A stretch of 24,706 nt of DNA from an uncultured Eubacteriales bacterium (GTDB lineage Bacteria > Bacillota > Clostridia > Peptostreptococcales > Anaerovoracaceae): NCBI GenBank assembly GCA_905206455.1, contig CAJLHL010000026.1, positions 1-24,706 of the forward strand, written 5' to 3'. Under the pieces are notes generated by a model, which searched no databases, was not told the origin of the DNA, and worked only from the letters and a program-made list of their open reading frames with translations. This document shows positions 16,673-24,706 of this stretch, piece after piece (the stretch's first letter is position 1; every line of letters begins with the position of its first letter). Made by a program: the position numbers and the translations under genes.

Positions 16673-16691
16673 ATTTTTCGGACCGAAAGAT
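16673..16691. promoter_or_regulatory. 19-bp near-perfect palindrome upstream of the DUF1836 promoter
   Basis: ATTTTTCGG-A-CCGAAAGAT, one mismatched pair, centred at 16682 and 33 bp upstream of the -35 box. There is no loop, so it suits a protein-binding DNA site better than an RNA hairpin. The sequence differs from the palindrome inside the promoter. Confidence 0.4.
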
Positions 16692-16723
16692 TATCTGTTT
16701 TTTGTGAAATATTGTGACGGAAC

Positions 16724-16753
16724 TTGACAATGTGGTTTTAAAAACCATATAAT
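16724..16753 (+). promoter_or_regulatory. Consensus promoter with a palindromic operator in its spacer (DUF1836 gene)
   Basis: TTGACA (16724-16729) and TATAAT (16748-16753), both perfect, with an 18-bp spacer. The spacer holds the perfect palindrome TGGTTTT-A-AAAACCA (16733-16747), which abuts the -10. A protein bound there would block or twist the promoter. Confidence 0.88.
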
Positions 16754-16801
16754 GTGATTTAAATAAACGTGATAAAACGGATGATATCAGAAAGGGAGAT
16801 C

Positions 16802-17443
16802 ATGAGATACGAAGAATATATAAAAACCCAGTTTAAAAAACTGGACGAATCATCGTTGATCCGGGAAGATAAAATTCCGGATCTGGATCTGTATATCGAT
16901 CAGGCGGAGATGTTTTTTAAGACTCAGTTTGAAAATCTGGATCTGTCCGGGGGAAAAAGCGTCATCACGAAAGCGATGATCAATAACTATACGAAAAACG
17001 AACTCATTCCCCGTCCGGAAGGAAAAAAATATACAAAGTCTCATATTCTGATGACGGCGATGATTATCTATCTGAAAGGGATCTTTAAGATTGAAGAGAT
17101 CGAGGTTCTGATGAGACCGCTGGTCGAAAATCACAAGTCGGAGTTTGAAGATCATATCGATCCGTCGATTCTCTATAATACCGCGTGTGCCATCAATAAG
17201 GACTATGTAAAAAATCTGGCGGCAGCGGTAGATATGGATATCGATACGATTAAGAAAGAGCTGGAGGATACCGATATCGCCGATGATCAGCGGATGGAAG
17301 TCTTTATCCTGATACTTTCACTGGCTATGAAGGCGGATGCGGAGAAATATATGGCGGCTCGTCTCCTCGAGACGTATTTTATCGATCCTGAAAAGGAACG
17401 CACGGAAAAGACGAAAAAAGTAAAAAAGACAGGCGAGAAATAG
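16802..17443 (+). CDS. DUF1836 protein, probable DNA-binding regulator
   Basis: 213 residues from ATG 16802, chosen for the AAGGGAG just upstream. The in-frame GTG at 16769 lies too close to the -10 to be used. Seen: a MerR-like helix-turn-helix region with 'KSVITKAMINNYTKNELIPRP' (about 52-72), then 'KKYTKSHILMTAMIIYLKGIF', the DUF1836 core. The rest is helical and acidic, ending in a Lys-rich tail. From memory, Bacillus YkrK is a DUF1836 protein that represses htpX at a palindromic site. A regulatory role is therefore likely, and autoregulation fits the operator-like promoter. Single-gene unit closed by the terminator at 17450. Confidence 0.82.
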   Translation: MRYEEYIKTQFKKLDESSLIREDKIPDLDLYIDQAEMFFKTQFENLDLSGGKSVITKAMINNYTKNELIPRPEGKKYTKSHILMTAMIIYLKGIFKIEEIEVLMRPLVENHKSEFEDHIDPSILYNTACAINKDYVKNLAAAVDMDIDTIKKELEDTDIADDQRMEVFILILSLAMKADAEKYMAARLLETYFIDPEKERTEKTKKVKKTGEK

Positions 17444-17449
17444 AATTGT

Positions 17450-17478
17450 ACGGCGCGGCGGATTGCCGCGCCGTTTTT
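17450..17478 (+). terminator. Terminator of the DUF1836 gene
   Basis: Perfect 10-bp GC-rich stem ACGGCGCGGC (17450-17459) and GCCGCGCCGT (17465-17474), 5-nt loop, then TTTTT. Confidence 0.92.
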
Positions 17479-17614
17479 GAGGTGTTATTAAAATCGTATG
17501 AGGTTTCCCGCGCCCCTTCCTTAGGCAGGCGTATCCGGCAATATGAAATAGCGAAATTTGGCAGACGTTTTTTGCTGTCTGTCATCGGTGAAACTTATGG
17601 GAATATGACAGATT

Positions 17615-20245
17615 ATGATGGAGAAAAAGAAGAGAAAGATACCGGAACTTCTCGTTCCGGCGGGAGGATACGAGCAGCTTCGGGCCGCTGTGGCAAACGG
17701 CGCCGATGCGGTATATCTCAGCGGATCCTCTTTCAATGCGAGGATAAATGCAGATAATTTTAACGATGAAACTCTGGCGGATGCGGTCAGATTTGCTCAT
17801 GAGCACGGTGTTCGCGTACATGTGACATTGAATACGCTGATCAGAGAGGAAGAACGGGAAGATGCGGTGCGTTTTGCCGAAAAATGCAGAGATCTGGGCG
17901 CCGATGCTCTGATTCTTCAGGATAGAGGGCTCAGCGCGGAATTGATGCGGAGGATTCCGGATATGACCTTTCATCTCAGTACGCAGGGAACGGTCTATGA
18001 CAGACGGGGTGTGGAAGAAGCCTTTCGCGCAGGGTTTCAAAGGGTGATTCTTTCCAGAGAACTCTCTTTGCGGGAGATCGAAGAGATCTGCAGGGACACG
18101 GAAGCGGAAATCGAAGTGTTTGTCCACGGCGCTGTCTGTATCGCTTATTCCGGGCAGTGTCATATGAGTTATGTGATCGGCGGACGAAGCGGAAATCGGG
18201 GGAACTGCGCGCAGCCCTGCCGTCTGCCGTATGAACTGAGCAGAGACGGAGAGAGACTTTCTTCTCCGCAGGGGAACTGTCTTCTGAGTCCTGCGGATAT
18301 GTGTCTTGCCGACAGTCTTTCCGCACTGATCGAAGCCGGCGTGGATTCTCTGAAGATCGAGGGGCGGATGAAATCCCCGCAGTATGTGGCTGTCGTAACG
18401 TCGGTTTATCGAAAATATTTGGATCTGGCGGCTGCGGGTACTCCCCGGAGGATGTCGGATGAAGATCGAAAAAAATTGCTTGCCGTTTTCAACCGGGGCG
18501 GTATGACAGACGCTTATCTGAGGGGCGAAAGCGGAGCTTCTCTCATGTCGGAAAAGATCCCGAAGCATCAGGGAATTCGGATCGGAACGGTGAGTTCTTA
18601 TGACGCAGCCCGCGGTCATATCAGCGCAGTGCTGACGGAGTCTCTGTCGATAGGCGACGGTATCGAAGTGCGGAAGGGAGGCGATTCCTGCGGGAATATC
18701 GTAACCTATCTCAGCGAAAGGGGTAATATGTTGAAGACTGCACCGGCAGGAAAAAGGATCACTATCGGTGATGTGAAGGGCAGAATACGTCCGGGTGCAG
18801 ATATTTACCGGATTACCCACAGGGCGCTGATGAAAGAGGCGGAGGAATCTTACCGCATCCTTCCGGGAAGGATACCGGTGCGTATGATTCTGAGCGCAGG
18901 GGAAGGAGCGCCGGCGCAGCTGAAAATATCCGCGCCGCTGTATCGTTATGTGTCAAATATACCGGTCGCTGACCTGAAAAAGAGAGCCGACGGCCAGTAC
19001 GGAAAATCAGAGAAAAGCGGCGCCGGGGAGGTGACTGTTCTCCTGCAGTCAGAGGAGGTTCTGGAACGGGCTCTCAAGCGTATGCCGGAGGAAACGTCTG
19101 TCCGCAGACAGCTGGAAAAGACCGGAGGCACGCCTTATTATCTGGACGAATGCCGCATAGAGATCACGGGCGTACCGATGATTTCCGCATCTCTGCTGAA
19201 CTCTCTGCGGCGGGAGGGCTTAGAACAGCTGACAGCGCAGCGGCTGGAAAAAATGAAGGCGGCGTATTCTGTTTCCGGAAAACGCTTTCCGGAGGAAAAT
19301 AAAAGACGGAAAGGGGATAAATCCGCCGCACAGGTGGCGGAAGACGGGACGGATCCTACGCAATGGCCGGGATTCCGGCCGGCCGTCGCCCTGTTTTTTT
19401 ATGAAACAGAGCAGAACCGAAAGAGAATTCCCGCAGTTCTGGCGCAGATCGCCGAAAACGCGAGTATCTTCAGAGAAGGTGAAATCTTTCTGGATCTGTA
19501 TCTGCCGTACCGCGTTTTTCTGTCGGAGCGGAAAAGCATTTTCGGATCTCTCACCGAGGACCTGCCGGTGAGAATTTTTCCTTACCTGCCTGCGGTAACG
19601 AGAGGTTTTGATGAATTGCGTATCGAATCCGACCTCGGAAAGCTTTCCGATCTTTACGATGAAAAGCTCATCGCCGGCGTGGCGGTATCTCACCGGGGAC
19701 AACTGAGTTTTTTTGAAAATATGCCGGTTCCCGTAATCGCGGAGGAAAATTTTCATTTCCATAATATAGCATCGGTCGGGGAAGCAAAACAGTCAGGAAT
19801 TTTCAGGGGTGTTTTATCCAATGAGCTCAGCGTGGAAGATCTCGGAGAGCTTCTGTCTGACGCAGCGCTCAGTTCCGGTGAGTTTCTGCCGGAGATCGCC
19901 GTATACGGACGGATTCCCGTCATGTATACCGAACACTGCATCATCGGTTCTCATGGTCCGGAGGGTAGCTGCAGAAATGACGATAAGAAGTTTTACTGTC
20001 AAAAAGGGACTTATTGTCTGAAGGACCGAAAGAATGCATCTTTTCCAATTATCGCAGACTGCAGCGTCTGCCGCATGGAAATTCTTTCTCACAAACCGGC
20101 AGATCGATTCCGGTTCCTGAAGGAACTCTGCCGGGAAAAAGAGCGAGGCGGGGCAGGATGCGCCGTGGCGGCCCGTCTGTATATCTATGATGAAAGTGTC
20201 GGGGAGATTCTTCGTCTGATCGTCCGGACAGCGGCATCGCTGTGA
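17615..20245 (+). CDS. U32-family protein with DUF3656-type extension, probable RNA-hydroxylation factor
   Basis: 876 residues. The N-terminal U32 barrel begins 'PELLVPAGGYEQLRAAV' and carries the U32 signature EVFVHGAVCIAYSGQC (167-182). Cys175, 182, 198 and 230 match the spacing of the four cysteines that hold a 4Fe-4S cluster in U32 relatives such as UbiU. After about residue 380 comes a beta-rich DUF3656-like region, then a long C-terminal part with a further Cys-rich stretch near 780-835 (TEHCIIGSHGPEGSC, then ADCSVC). E. coli RlhA (YdcP), which hydroxylates C2501 of 23S rRNA, has U32 plus DUF3656. TrhP acts on tRNA U34. 'Peptidase' is only the historical family name. The target here is not proven. 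The start has only a weak GGGA-type ribosome binding site. Confidence 0.87.
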   Translation: MMEKKKRKIPELLVPAGGYEQLRAAVANGADAVYLSGSSFNARINADNFNDETLADAVRFAHEHGVRVHVTLNTLIREEEREDAVRFAEKCRDLGADALILQDRGLSAELMRRIPDMTFHLSTQGTVYDRRGVEEAFRAGFQRVILSRELSLREIEEICRDTEAEIEVFVHGAVCIAYSGQCHMSYVIGGRSGNRGNCAQPCRLPYELSRDGERLSSPQGNCLLSPADMCLADSLSALIEAGVDSLKIEGRMKSPQYVAVVTSVYRKYLDLAAAGTPRRMSDEDRKKLLAVFNRGGMTDAYLRGESGASLMSEKIPKHQGIRIGTVSSYDAARGHISAVLTESLSIGDGIEVRKGGDSCGNIVTYLSERGNMLKTAPAGKRITIGDVKGRIRPGADIYRITHRALMKEAEESYRILPGRIPVRMILSAGEGAPAQLKISAPLYRYVSNIPVADLKKRADGQYGKSEKSGAGEVTVLLQSEEVLERALKRMPEETSVRRQLEKTGGTPYYLDECRIEITGVPMISASLLNSLRREGLEQLTAQRLEKMKAAYSVSGKRFPEENKRRKGDKSAAQVAEDGTDPTQWPGFRPAVALFFYETEQNRKRIPAVLAQIAENASIFREGEIFLDLYLPYRVFLSERKSIFGSLTEDLPVRIFPYLPAVTRGFDELRIESDLGKLSDLYDEKLIAGVAVSHRGQLSFFENMPVPVIAEENFHFHNIASVGEAKQSGIFRGVLSNELSVEDLGELLSDAALSSGEFLPEIAVYGRIPVMYTEHCIIGSHGPEGSCRNDDKKFYCQKGTYCLKDRKNASFPIIADCSVCRMEILSHKPADRFRFLKELCREKERGGAGCAVAARLYIYDESVGEILRLIVRTAASL

Positions 20246-20273
20246 TTTTATCGCAGAGCGGAATGACGTCCGC
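20244..20273 (+). repeat. 30-bp imperfect direct repeat, copy 1 (overlaps U32 stop codon)
   Basis: It begins GATTTTATCGCAGAGCGG and ends GTCCGC. It matches the copy at 20311-20340 with 3 mismatches in 30. Each copy holds a small inverted repeat GCGGA-N6-TCCGC. The copy begins within the TGA of the U32 gene. Confidence 0.7.
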
Positions 20274-20310
20274 TTTCAGTGTGTCGTAGGTTCCCGGCGC
20301 TCCGTCAAGT

Positions 20311-20340
20311 GATTTTACCGCAGAGCGGAAAGGCGTCCGC
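20311..20340 (+). repeat. 30-bp imperfect direct repeat, copy 2
   Basis: It begins GATTTTACCGCAGAGCGG and ends GTCCGC, 67 bp after copy 1. The differences fall outside the inverted-repeat arms, so both hairpins remain intact. A 12-bp palindrome CCGGCGCGCCGG follows at 20406-20417. The 403-bp gap to nifJ has no recognisable terminator. Confidence 0.7.
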
Positions 20341-20527
20341 GGTGTGAATGCAGCGCAGACACCTCTTCCCCTCTCAGCCGGAATCATTTTAAGATTCAAA
20401 TGGAACCGGCGCGCCGGACTCCTCTGATCGGAATAAGGCTGCCGAAAATCGTCTATTCGATTATTATTCACTGCAAAAATTAATGATATGTACAATTAGT
20501 TGAATATTGTATACTTGTCGAACAAAA

Positions 20528-20556
20528 TTGACTTGATTTCAATCTTGCTATATCAT
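20528..20556 (+). promoter_or_regulatory. Promoter of the pyruvate:ferredoxin oxidoreductase gene
   Basis: TTGACT (20528-20533), 17-bp spacer, TATCAT (20551-20556), in a strongly AT-rich stretch (20460-20580). The leader is about 85 nt and includes a hairpin TTTCAG-N6-CTGAAA (20595-20612) without a T-run. A short dyad TTGT-CGA-ACAA (20515-20525) lies just upstream of the -35. Confidence 0.7.
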
Positions 20557-20648
20557 GATTAAATACACCCTGTCACTATCAGGCTCAGCCTTTATTTCAG
20601 ATAAGACTGAAAAACATTGATAAGAATAAAGATTTAAAGGAGAACAAA

Positions 20649-23600
20649 ATGTCACAGAAAATGATGAAAACAATGGACGGTAACACAGCGGCCGCACACG
20701 TATCTTACGCGTTTACGGAAGTCGCTGCGATCTATCCTATCACACCTTCATCTGTCATGGCAGAGGTTACAGATGAGTGGTCTGCCAATGGGAAAGAAAA
20801 TATCTTCGGCCAGAAGGTCAAGGTTGTGGAAATGCAGTCCGAGGGGGGTGCGGCAGGCGCTGTACACGGTTCCCTCGCTTCGGGCGCTTTAACCACCACT
20901 TATACGGCATCCCAGGGTCTCCTGCTCATGATTCCTAATATGTATAAAATTGCGGGAGAGCTTCTTCCTACCGTGTTCCACGTGTCTGCAAGAGCGATCT
21001 CAACTCAGGCGCTCAGTATCTTTGGAGACCATTCCGACGTCATGGCTACGAGACAGACAGGATTTGCGATGCTCGCATCTGCATCCGTTCAGGAGATTAT
21101 CGATCTGGCCAGCGTGGCACATCTCTCCACTTTAAAGGCGAGAGCTCCTTTTGTCCACTTCTTTGACGGTTTCAGAACTTCCCATGAAATTCAGAAAGTG
21201 GAACTGATCGATTACGATGTCTATAAAAAGCTGATCGACATGGACGCTGTAAATGAGTTCAGACAGAGAGCGCTGACGCCGGAACATCCGAAGACTATCG
21301 GTACGGCGCAGAACCCGGATGTCTATTTCCAGGGCAGAGAAGCGCAGAATAAGCATTATGATGCGATTCCGGATATCGTAGAATATTACATGGATGAGAT
21401 TGCAAAAGAGACGGGCAGACATTATAAGCCTTTTGATTATGTCGGCGCTCCTGACGCGGAACATGTTATCGTAGCGATGGGTTCTGTCTGTGAGACCGCA
21501 GAGGAGACGGTAAATGCGCTTCTGAAAGAAGGTAAGAAAGTCGGACTCATCAAGGTAAGGCTCTACAGACCGTTTTCTGCGAAGCATTTCCTGTCCGTTC
21601 TTCCTGCGTCATGTAAGAAGTTAGCCGTTCTCGACAGGACGAAAGAACCGGGCGCTACCGGGGAGCCTCTTTATCTCGATGTTAAGAGCGTTCTCTACGG
21701 AAAAGCGGATGCTCCTGCAGTCATCGTCGGCGGCAGATACGGTCTGGCTTCCAAGGATACGAATCCGGGTCAGATCATGGCGGTATTTAAAAATCTCGAG
21801 TCCGATCATCCGGTGAACGATTTTACCATCGGCATCATCGACGATGTTACAAATAAATCTCTGCCTTCTGTAGAAGGGGTGTCCACCGAACCGGAAGGTA
21901 CGATTCGCTGTATGTTCTGGGGTCTCGGCTCTGACGGTACCGTAGGCGCGAATAAGAGTGCGATTAAGATTATCGGCGATAATACGGATCTGTACGCACA
22001 GGGATATTTCAGCTATGATTCTAAGAAGTCCGGCGGTATCACGATTTCCCACCTGAGATTCGGAAAGAACAAGATTCAGTCTACATATCTCATCTCTACA
22101 GCTGATTTCGTGGCATGTCATAATCCTGCATACGTAAACCAGTATGATATGCTCAAGAATCTGAAGAGGGGCGGTACTTTCCTGCTCAACTGTCTGTGGA
22201 ATAAAGAGGAGCTGGAAGAACATCTCCCTGGGGAGATGAAGAGATTTCTCGCGGAAAATGACATCGATTTCTACACCATCAATGCGGTAAAAATCGGCGA
22301 GGAAATCGGTCTCGGCAACAGAATCAATATGATCATGCAGACCGCGTTTTTCGCTCTGACGAAAGTAATTCCGATCGACGAAGCTATCGCTCATCTGAAG
22401 GAATCTATTGTCAAGAATTATGGATTCATGGGTGAAGATATCGTCGAAATGAACTATAAAGCGGTAGATATGGGAGCGACTGCTTTTGAGAAGATCGAGA
22501 TTCCAGCTTCCTGGAGTGAGGCGAAAGCTTCTGTACCGGAAGAGAAGGATGAGCCGGAATTCATCAAAAACGTTCTCAGACCGATTTCAAAGCAGGAGGG
22601 GGATTCTCTGCCTGTCAGTGCATTCACTGCCGACGTCAACGGAATTCTTCCTCCGGGTACAGCGGCTTATGAAAAGAGAGGCGTGGCCACGAATGTCCCT
22701 GCATGGAATAAAGATACCTGTATTCAGTGCAATCAGTGCGCTTTCGTTTGTCCTCACGCTGCGATTCGCCCGATTCTCGTAAAGAAATCCGAACTGGATA
22801 CGAAGCCGGCGGGCTTTGAGACGGTACCGACAAAGGGCAAAGGTCTGGAGGATTATGAATTCAGAATGCAGGTAGCGCCTTTGGATTGTCTCGGATGCGG
22901 TGTCTGTGAAGACGTCTGCCCGACGAAGACAAAATCCCTCGTCATGCAGCCGATCGCTTCTCAGTACGATCAGATTGAGAACTGGGAATATGCAGCAGAG
23001 AAGAGTAAAGAATCTCTGGGTATCCCTGCGGATAATGTAAAGAACAGTCAGTTCAGAACGCCTTATCTCGAATTCTCCGGCGCATGTGCAGGCTGCGGAG
23101 AGACGCCTTATGCGAAAGTCATCACACAGCTTTACGGCGATTCCATGATGATCGCCAATGCTACAGGATGTTCCTCTATCTGGGGCGCGTCCTATCCTTC
23201 CTCTCCTTATACTACGGACAGCAGGGGAAGAGGTCCTGCATGGGGCAATTCCCTGTTTGAAGACAATGCGGAATTCGGTCTGGGCATGGCCGTGGCTGCG
23301 AAGCAGGTAAGAGCAAAGGTGAAGGAAAACGTTGAGAAGCTGTCCGGTATGAACGTGCCAAAGGAAACAAAAGCTACGATTTCCGCCTATCTCGAGACCT
23401 TCAGCGAAAGAGAGGAAAACAAGGCTGCCGCAGAAGCTCTTATCGCAGCTTTGGAAGCTGTCTCCGCTGCGGGAGAAGAGGCGGAACTGATTAAGGAAGT
23501 CCTCGACAGAAAAGATTATATCGCTAAGAGAAGCATTTGGATTTTCGGCGGCGACGGATGGGCTTATGATATCGGTTACGGCGGTTTAGACCACGTTCTC

Positions 23601-24191
23601 GCGTCCGGTGAAAATGTGAATGTTCTCGTGTTTGACACCGAAGTATATTCCAATACCGGAGGTCAGTCTTCCAAGGCGACGCCTGCGGCAGCGATTGCGA
23701 TGTTTGCGGCTTCCGGTAAGAGAACGAAGAAGAAGGATCTGGGTCTCATCGCTATGAGTTATGGTTACGTTTATGTGGCACAGGTCGCAATGGGCGCTGA
23801 CAGAAACCAGTTCCTCAAGACGATCAAAGAGGCGGAGGCTTATAACGGTCCGTCTATTATTATCGCTTACGCTCCTTGTATCAACCACGGCATCAAGAAG
23901 GGGATGAACAAGTCTCAGGAAGTGATGAAAGATGCGGTCAAAGCAGGTTACTGGCATCTGTACAGATATAACCCTGATCTCAAGAAGGAAGGACAGAATC
24001 CGTTTATCCTGGATTCCAAGGAGCCGACAGAAAGTTTCCGTGATTTCCTGATGGGTGAGGTTCGTTACGCGCAGCTGACGACAGCATTCCCTGACGTAGC
24101 GGAAGAACTGTTCGAGCTGGCGGAAGAAAATGCTAAGAGCAGATATGAAACCTACAAAAATCTGGCGGAATCTCCGAAGACAATTTTCTAA
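20649..24191 (+). CDS. nifJ: Pyruvate:ferredoxin (flavodoxin) oxidoreductase, single-chain
   Basis: 1180 residues, the standard length of fused homodimeric PFOR. It oxidises pyruvate with CoA to acetyl-CoA and CO2 and reduces ferredoxin, a central step in anaerobic energy metabolism; cytoplasmic. Domain order: pyrimidine-binding domain I (YPITPSSVMAEVTDEWSANG), transketolase-C-like domain, gamma-type domain (about 420-640), two 4Fe-4S clusters (CIQCNQCAFVCP about 690; CLGCGVCEDVCP about 748), the proximal cluster region from CAGCGETPYAKV (about 811), and the TPP/Mg part GGDGWAYDIGYGGLDH to VYSNTGGQSSK (about 966-1008). The distal cluster Cys is in APCINHG (about 1077). AAAGGAG lies 5 nt before ATG. 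Single-gene unit with its own promoter and terminator. Also called por. Confidence 0.97.
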   Translation: MSQKMMKTMDGNTAAAHVSYAFTEVAAIYPITPSSVMAEVTDEWSANGKENIFGQKVKVVEMQSEGGAAGAVHGSLASGALTTTYTASQGLLLMIPNMYKIAGELLPTVFHVSARAISTQALSIFGDHSDVMATRQTGFAMLASASVQEIIDLASVAHLSTLKARAPFVHFFDGFRTSHEIQKVELIDYDVYKKLIDMDAVNEFRQRALTPEHPKTIGTAQNPDVYFQGREAQNKHYDAIPDIVEYYMDEIAKETGRHYKPFDYVGAPDAEHVIVAMGSVCETAEETVNALLKEGKKVGLIKVRLYRPFSAKHFLSVLPASCKKLAVLDRTKEPGATGEPLYLDVKSVLYGKADAPAVIVGGRYGLASKDTNPGQIMAVFKNLESDHPVNDFTIGIIDDVTNKSLPSVEGVSTEPEGTIRCMFWGLGSDGTVGANKSAIKIIGDNTDLYAQGYFSYDSKKSGGITISHLRFGKNKIQSTYLISTADFVACHNPAYVNQYDMLKNLKRGGTFLLNCLWNKEELEEHLPGEMKRFLAENDIDFYTINAVKIGEEIGLGNRINMIMQTAFFALTKVIPIDEAIAHLKESIVKNYGFMGEDIVEMNYKAVDMGATAFEKIEIPASWSEAKASVPEEKDEPEFIKNVLRPISKQEGDSLPVSAFTADVNGILPPGTAAYEKRGVATNVPAWNKDTCIQCNQCAFVCPHAAIRPILVKKSELDTKPAGFETVPTKGKGLEDYEFRMQVAPLDCLGCGVCEDVCPTKTKSLVMQPIASQYDQIENWEYAAEKSKESLGIPADNVKNSQFRTPYLEFSGACAGCGETPYAKVITQLYGDSMMIANATGCSSIWGASYPSSPYTTDSRGRGPAWGNSLFEDNAEFGLGMAVAAKQVRAKVKENVEKLSGMNVPKETKATISAYLETFSEREENKAAAEALIAALEAVSAAGEEAELIKEVLDRKDYIAKRSIWIFGGDGWAYDIGYGGLDHVLASGENVNVLVFDTEVYSNTGGQSSKATPAAAIAMFAASGKRTKKKDLGLIAMSYGYVYVAQVAMGADRNQFLKTIKEAEAYNGPSIIIAYAPCINHGIKKGMNKSQEVMKDAVKAGYWHLYRYNPDLKKEGQNPFILDSKEPTESFRDFLMGEVRYAQLTTAFPDVAEELFELAEENAKSRYETYKNLAESPKTIF

Positions 24192-24348
24192 GAGTTTCTT
24201 CATCGGCCGTCGAAGGTATCTTTACTCTGCAGACTTTCAAGTCGAAGCTTTAATCTTATCTTCAGGATTTACGGGAGGTCTTTTGCGGAACGGGCGCAGA
24301 CCGGCCCGAAGAGGAAGAACAGGAGAAAAACGCTTATAGAGAAATGAG
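24192..24348 (+). other. nifJ 3' untranslated region, no gene seen
   Basis: 157 bp between the nifJ stop and its probable terminator. Only a weak hairpin (CGGGC/GCCCG near 24292-24309) is visible. Short open frames here lack ribosome binding sites. Confidence 0.4.
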
Positions 24349-24384
24349 GAAGGCATGTCGTTGATACGGCATGTCTTCTATTTT
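24349..24384 (+). terminator. Probable terminator of nifJ
   Basis: Stem GAAGGCATG (24349-24357) with CATGTCTTC (24370-24378), one G-U pair, extended by TCG/CGG inside to leave a 6-nt TTGATA loop, then TATTTTTAT. It lies about 160 nt after the nifJ stop codon; nothing closer qualifies. Confidence 0.65.
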
Positions 24385-24522
24385 TATCCATACATAACTC
24401 GATGAGGCGGAAGATACGGCACGAGGAAATATTGGACGAAAATTGCGGATATCTGCGGGAGCCCACGGCGAAGAATATCGGAGGAATCTATTCCGATAAT
24501 GAGTTGAAATGTGTTTATCATA

Positions 24523-24551
24523 TTGACATATGGAATTTACAGAGATATAAT
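24523..24551 (+). promoter_or_regulatory. Consensus sigma-A promoter P1 reading out of the window
   Basis: TTGACA (24523-24528), 17-bp spacer, TATAAT (24546-24551): a full match to consensus. The predicted start is near 24558. An inverted repeat GATTGTA-N10-TACAATC (24566-24589) lies in the first 30 transcribed bases, as an operator or a leader hairpin. Confidence 0.85.
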
Positions 24552-24661
24552 AAAAATCCCTTATGGATTGTATTGATAACAGTACAATCTGAATGAGGTC
24601 CTGCTCCTCTCTTTATCAGCGAATTGCAGTTCTGAAAAAATTAACTGCAGATAAAAAACTA

Positions 24662-24690
24662 TTGACAGAGAAGCGGAGCAGTGATAATAT
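24662..24690 (+). promoter_or_regulatory. Second sigma-A promoter P2 reading out of the window
   Basis: TTGACA (24662-24667), 17-bp spacer, TAATAT (24685-24690). A 7-bp inverted repeat TGCAGTT-N11-AACTGCA (24625-24649) ends 12 bp upstream of the -35. Its gene starts beyond the window. Confidence 0.75.
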
Positions 24691-24706
24691 ACAAAAGTTC
24701 GCTGCA

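Noticed and set aside
17446..17757. 103-residue open frame between the DUF1836 and U32 genes
   Set aside because: It contains the terminator and runs into the U32 gene in another frame.
20515..20525. TTGT-CGA-ACAA as a Rex (redox) operator before nifJ
   Set aside because: Too short and lacks the TTGTTAA/TTAACAA core expected for Rex.
24402..24596. 64-residue open frame at the right end
   Set aside because: No ribosome binding site, and it runs through a consensus promoter.

Overview
The window looks like chromosome from an anaerobic Gram-positive bacterium of the Clostridia. Reasons: a long-form hibernation factor (HPF), a stand-alone CdaA/CdaR c-di-AMP module, RecD2, YhaM, an Mbl-type MreB, a DUF1836 regulator, a single-chain pyruvate:ferredoxin oxidoreductase, strong AGGAGG-type ribosome binding sites and some TTG/GTG starts. 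The placement comes from gene content only; no rRNA gene is present. I see no phage, insertion sequence, CRISPR array, tRNA or rRNA. This is mostly core chromosome, and the novelty lies in the intergenic regions.

Layout: (1) 1-3221: the 3' part of an acetylornithine-type aminotransferase converges on a nadE gene, with a shared bidirectional terminator between them. (2) 3366-7711: yhaM (exoribonuclease), recD2 (helicase) and comF, all rightward. (3) 7712-8367: a dense regulatory intergenic region. It holds a ~212-nt structured RNA closed by a 22-bp perfect stem (probably the raiA RNA), a second terminator, four perfect DnaA boxes plus one near-consensus box, and a sigma-H-like promoter in front of hpf/raiA. 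(4) 9175-14588: a probable operon cdaA-cdaR-glmM-ung-mbl, with a consensus sigma-A promoter and a short leader that can fold as a terminator or hide the ribosome binding site. (5) 14624-16599: a HAD phosphatase and a THUMP-type rRNA methyltransferase. (6) 16724-17478: a DUF1836 regulator whose promoter carries a perfect 15-bp palindrome exactly between -35 and -10. (7) 17615-20245: a large U32-family protein, probably an RNA-hydroxylation factor. (8) 20528-24384: the pyruvate:ferredoxin oxidoreductase as its own transcription unit. (9) 24385-24706: two consensus promoters with inverted repeats, reading out of the window.

How the genes fit together: the cdaA operon couples c-di-AMP synthesis to cell-wall precursor supply (GlmM) and to rod-shape control (Mbl). 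The hpf region joins ribosome hibernation, a structured RNA and DnaA binding sites, which points to growth-phase control. NadE has lost the catalytic cysteine of its glutaminase domain and is the clearest protein-level oddity.
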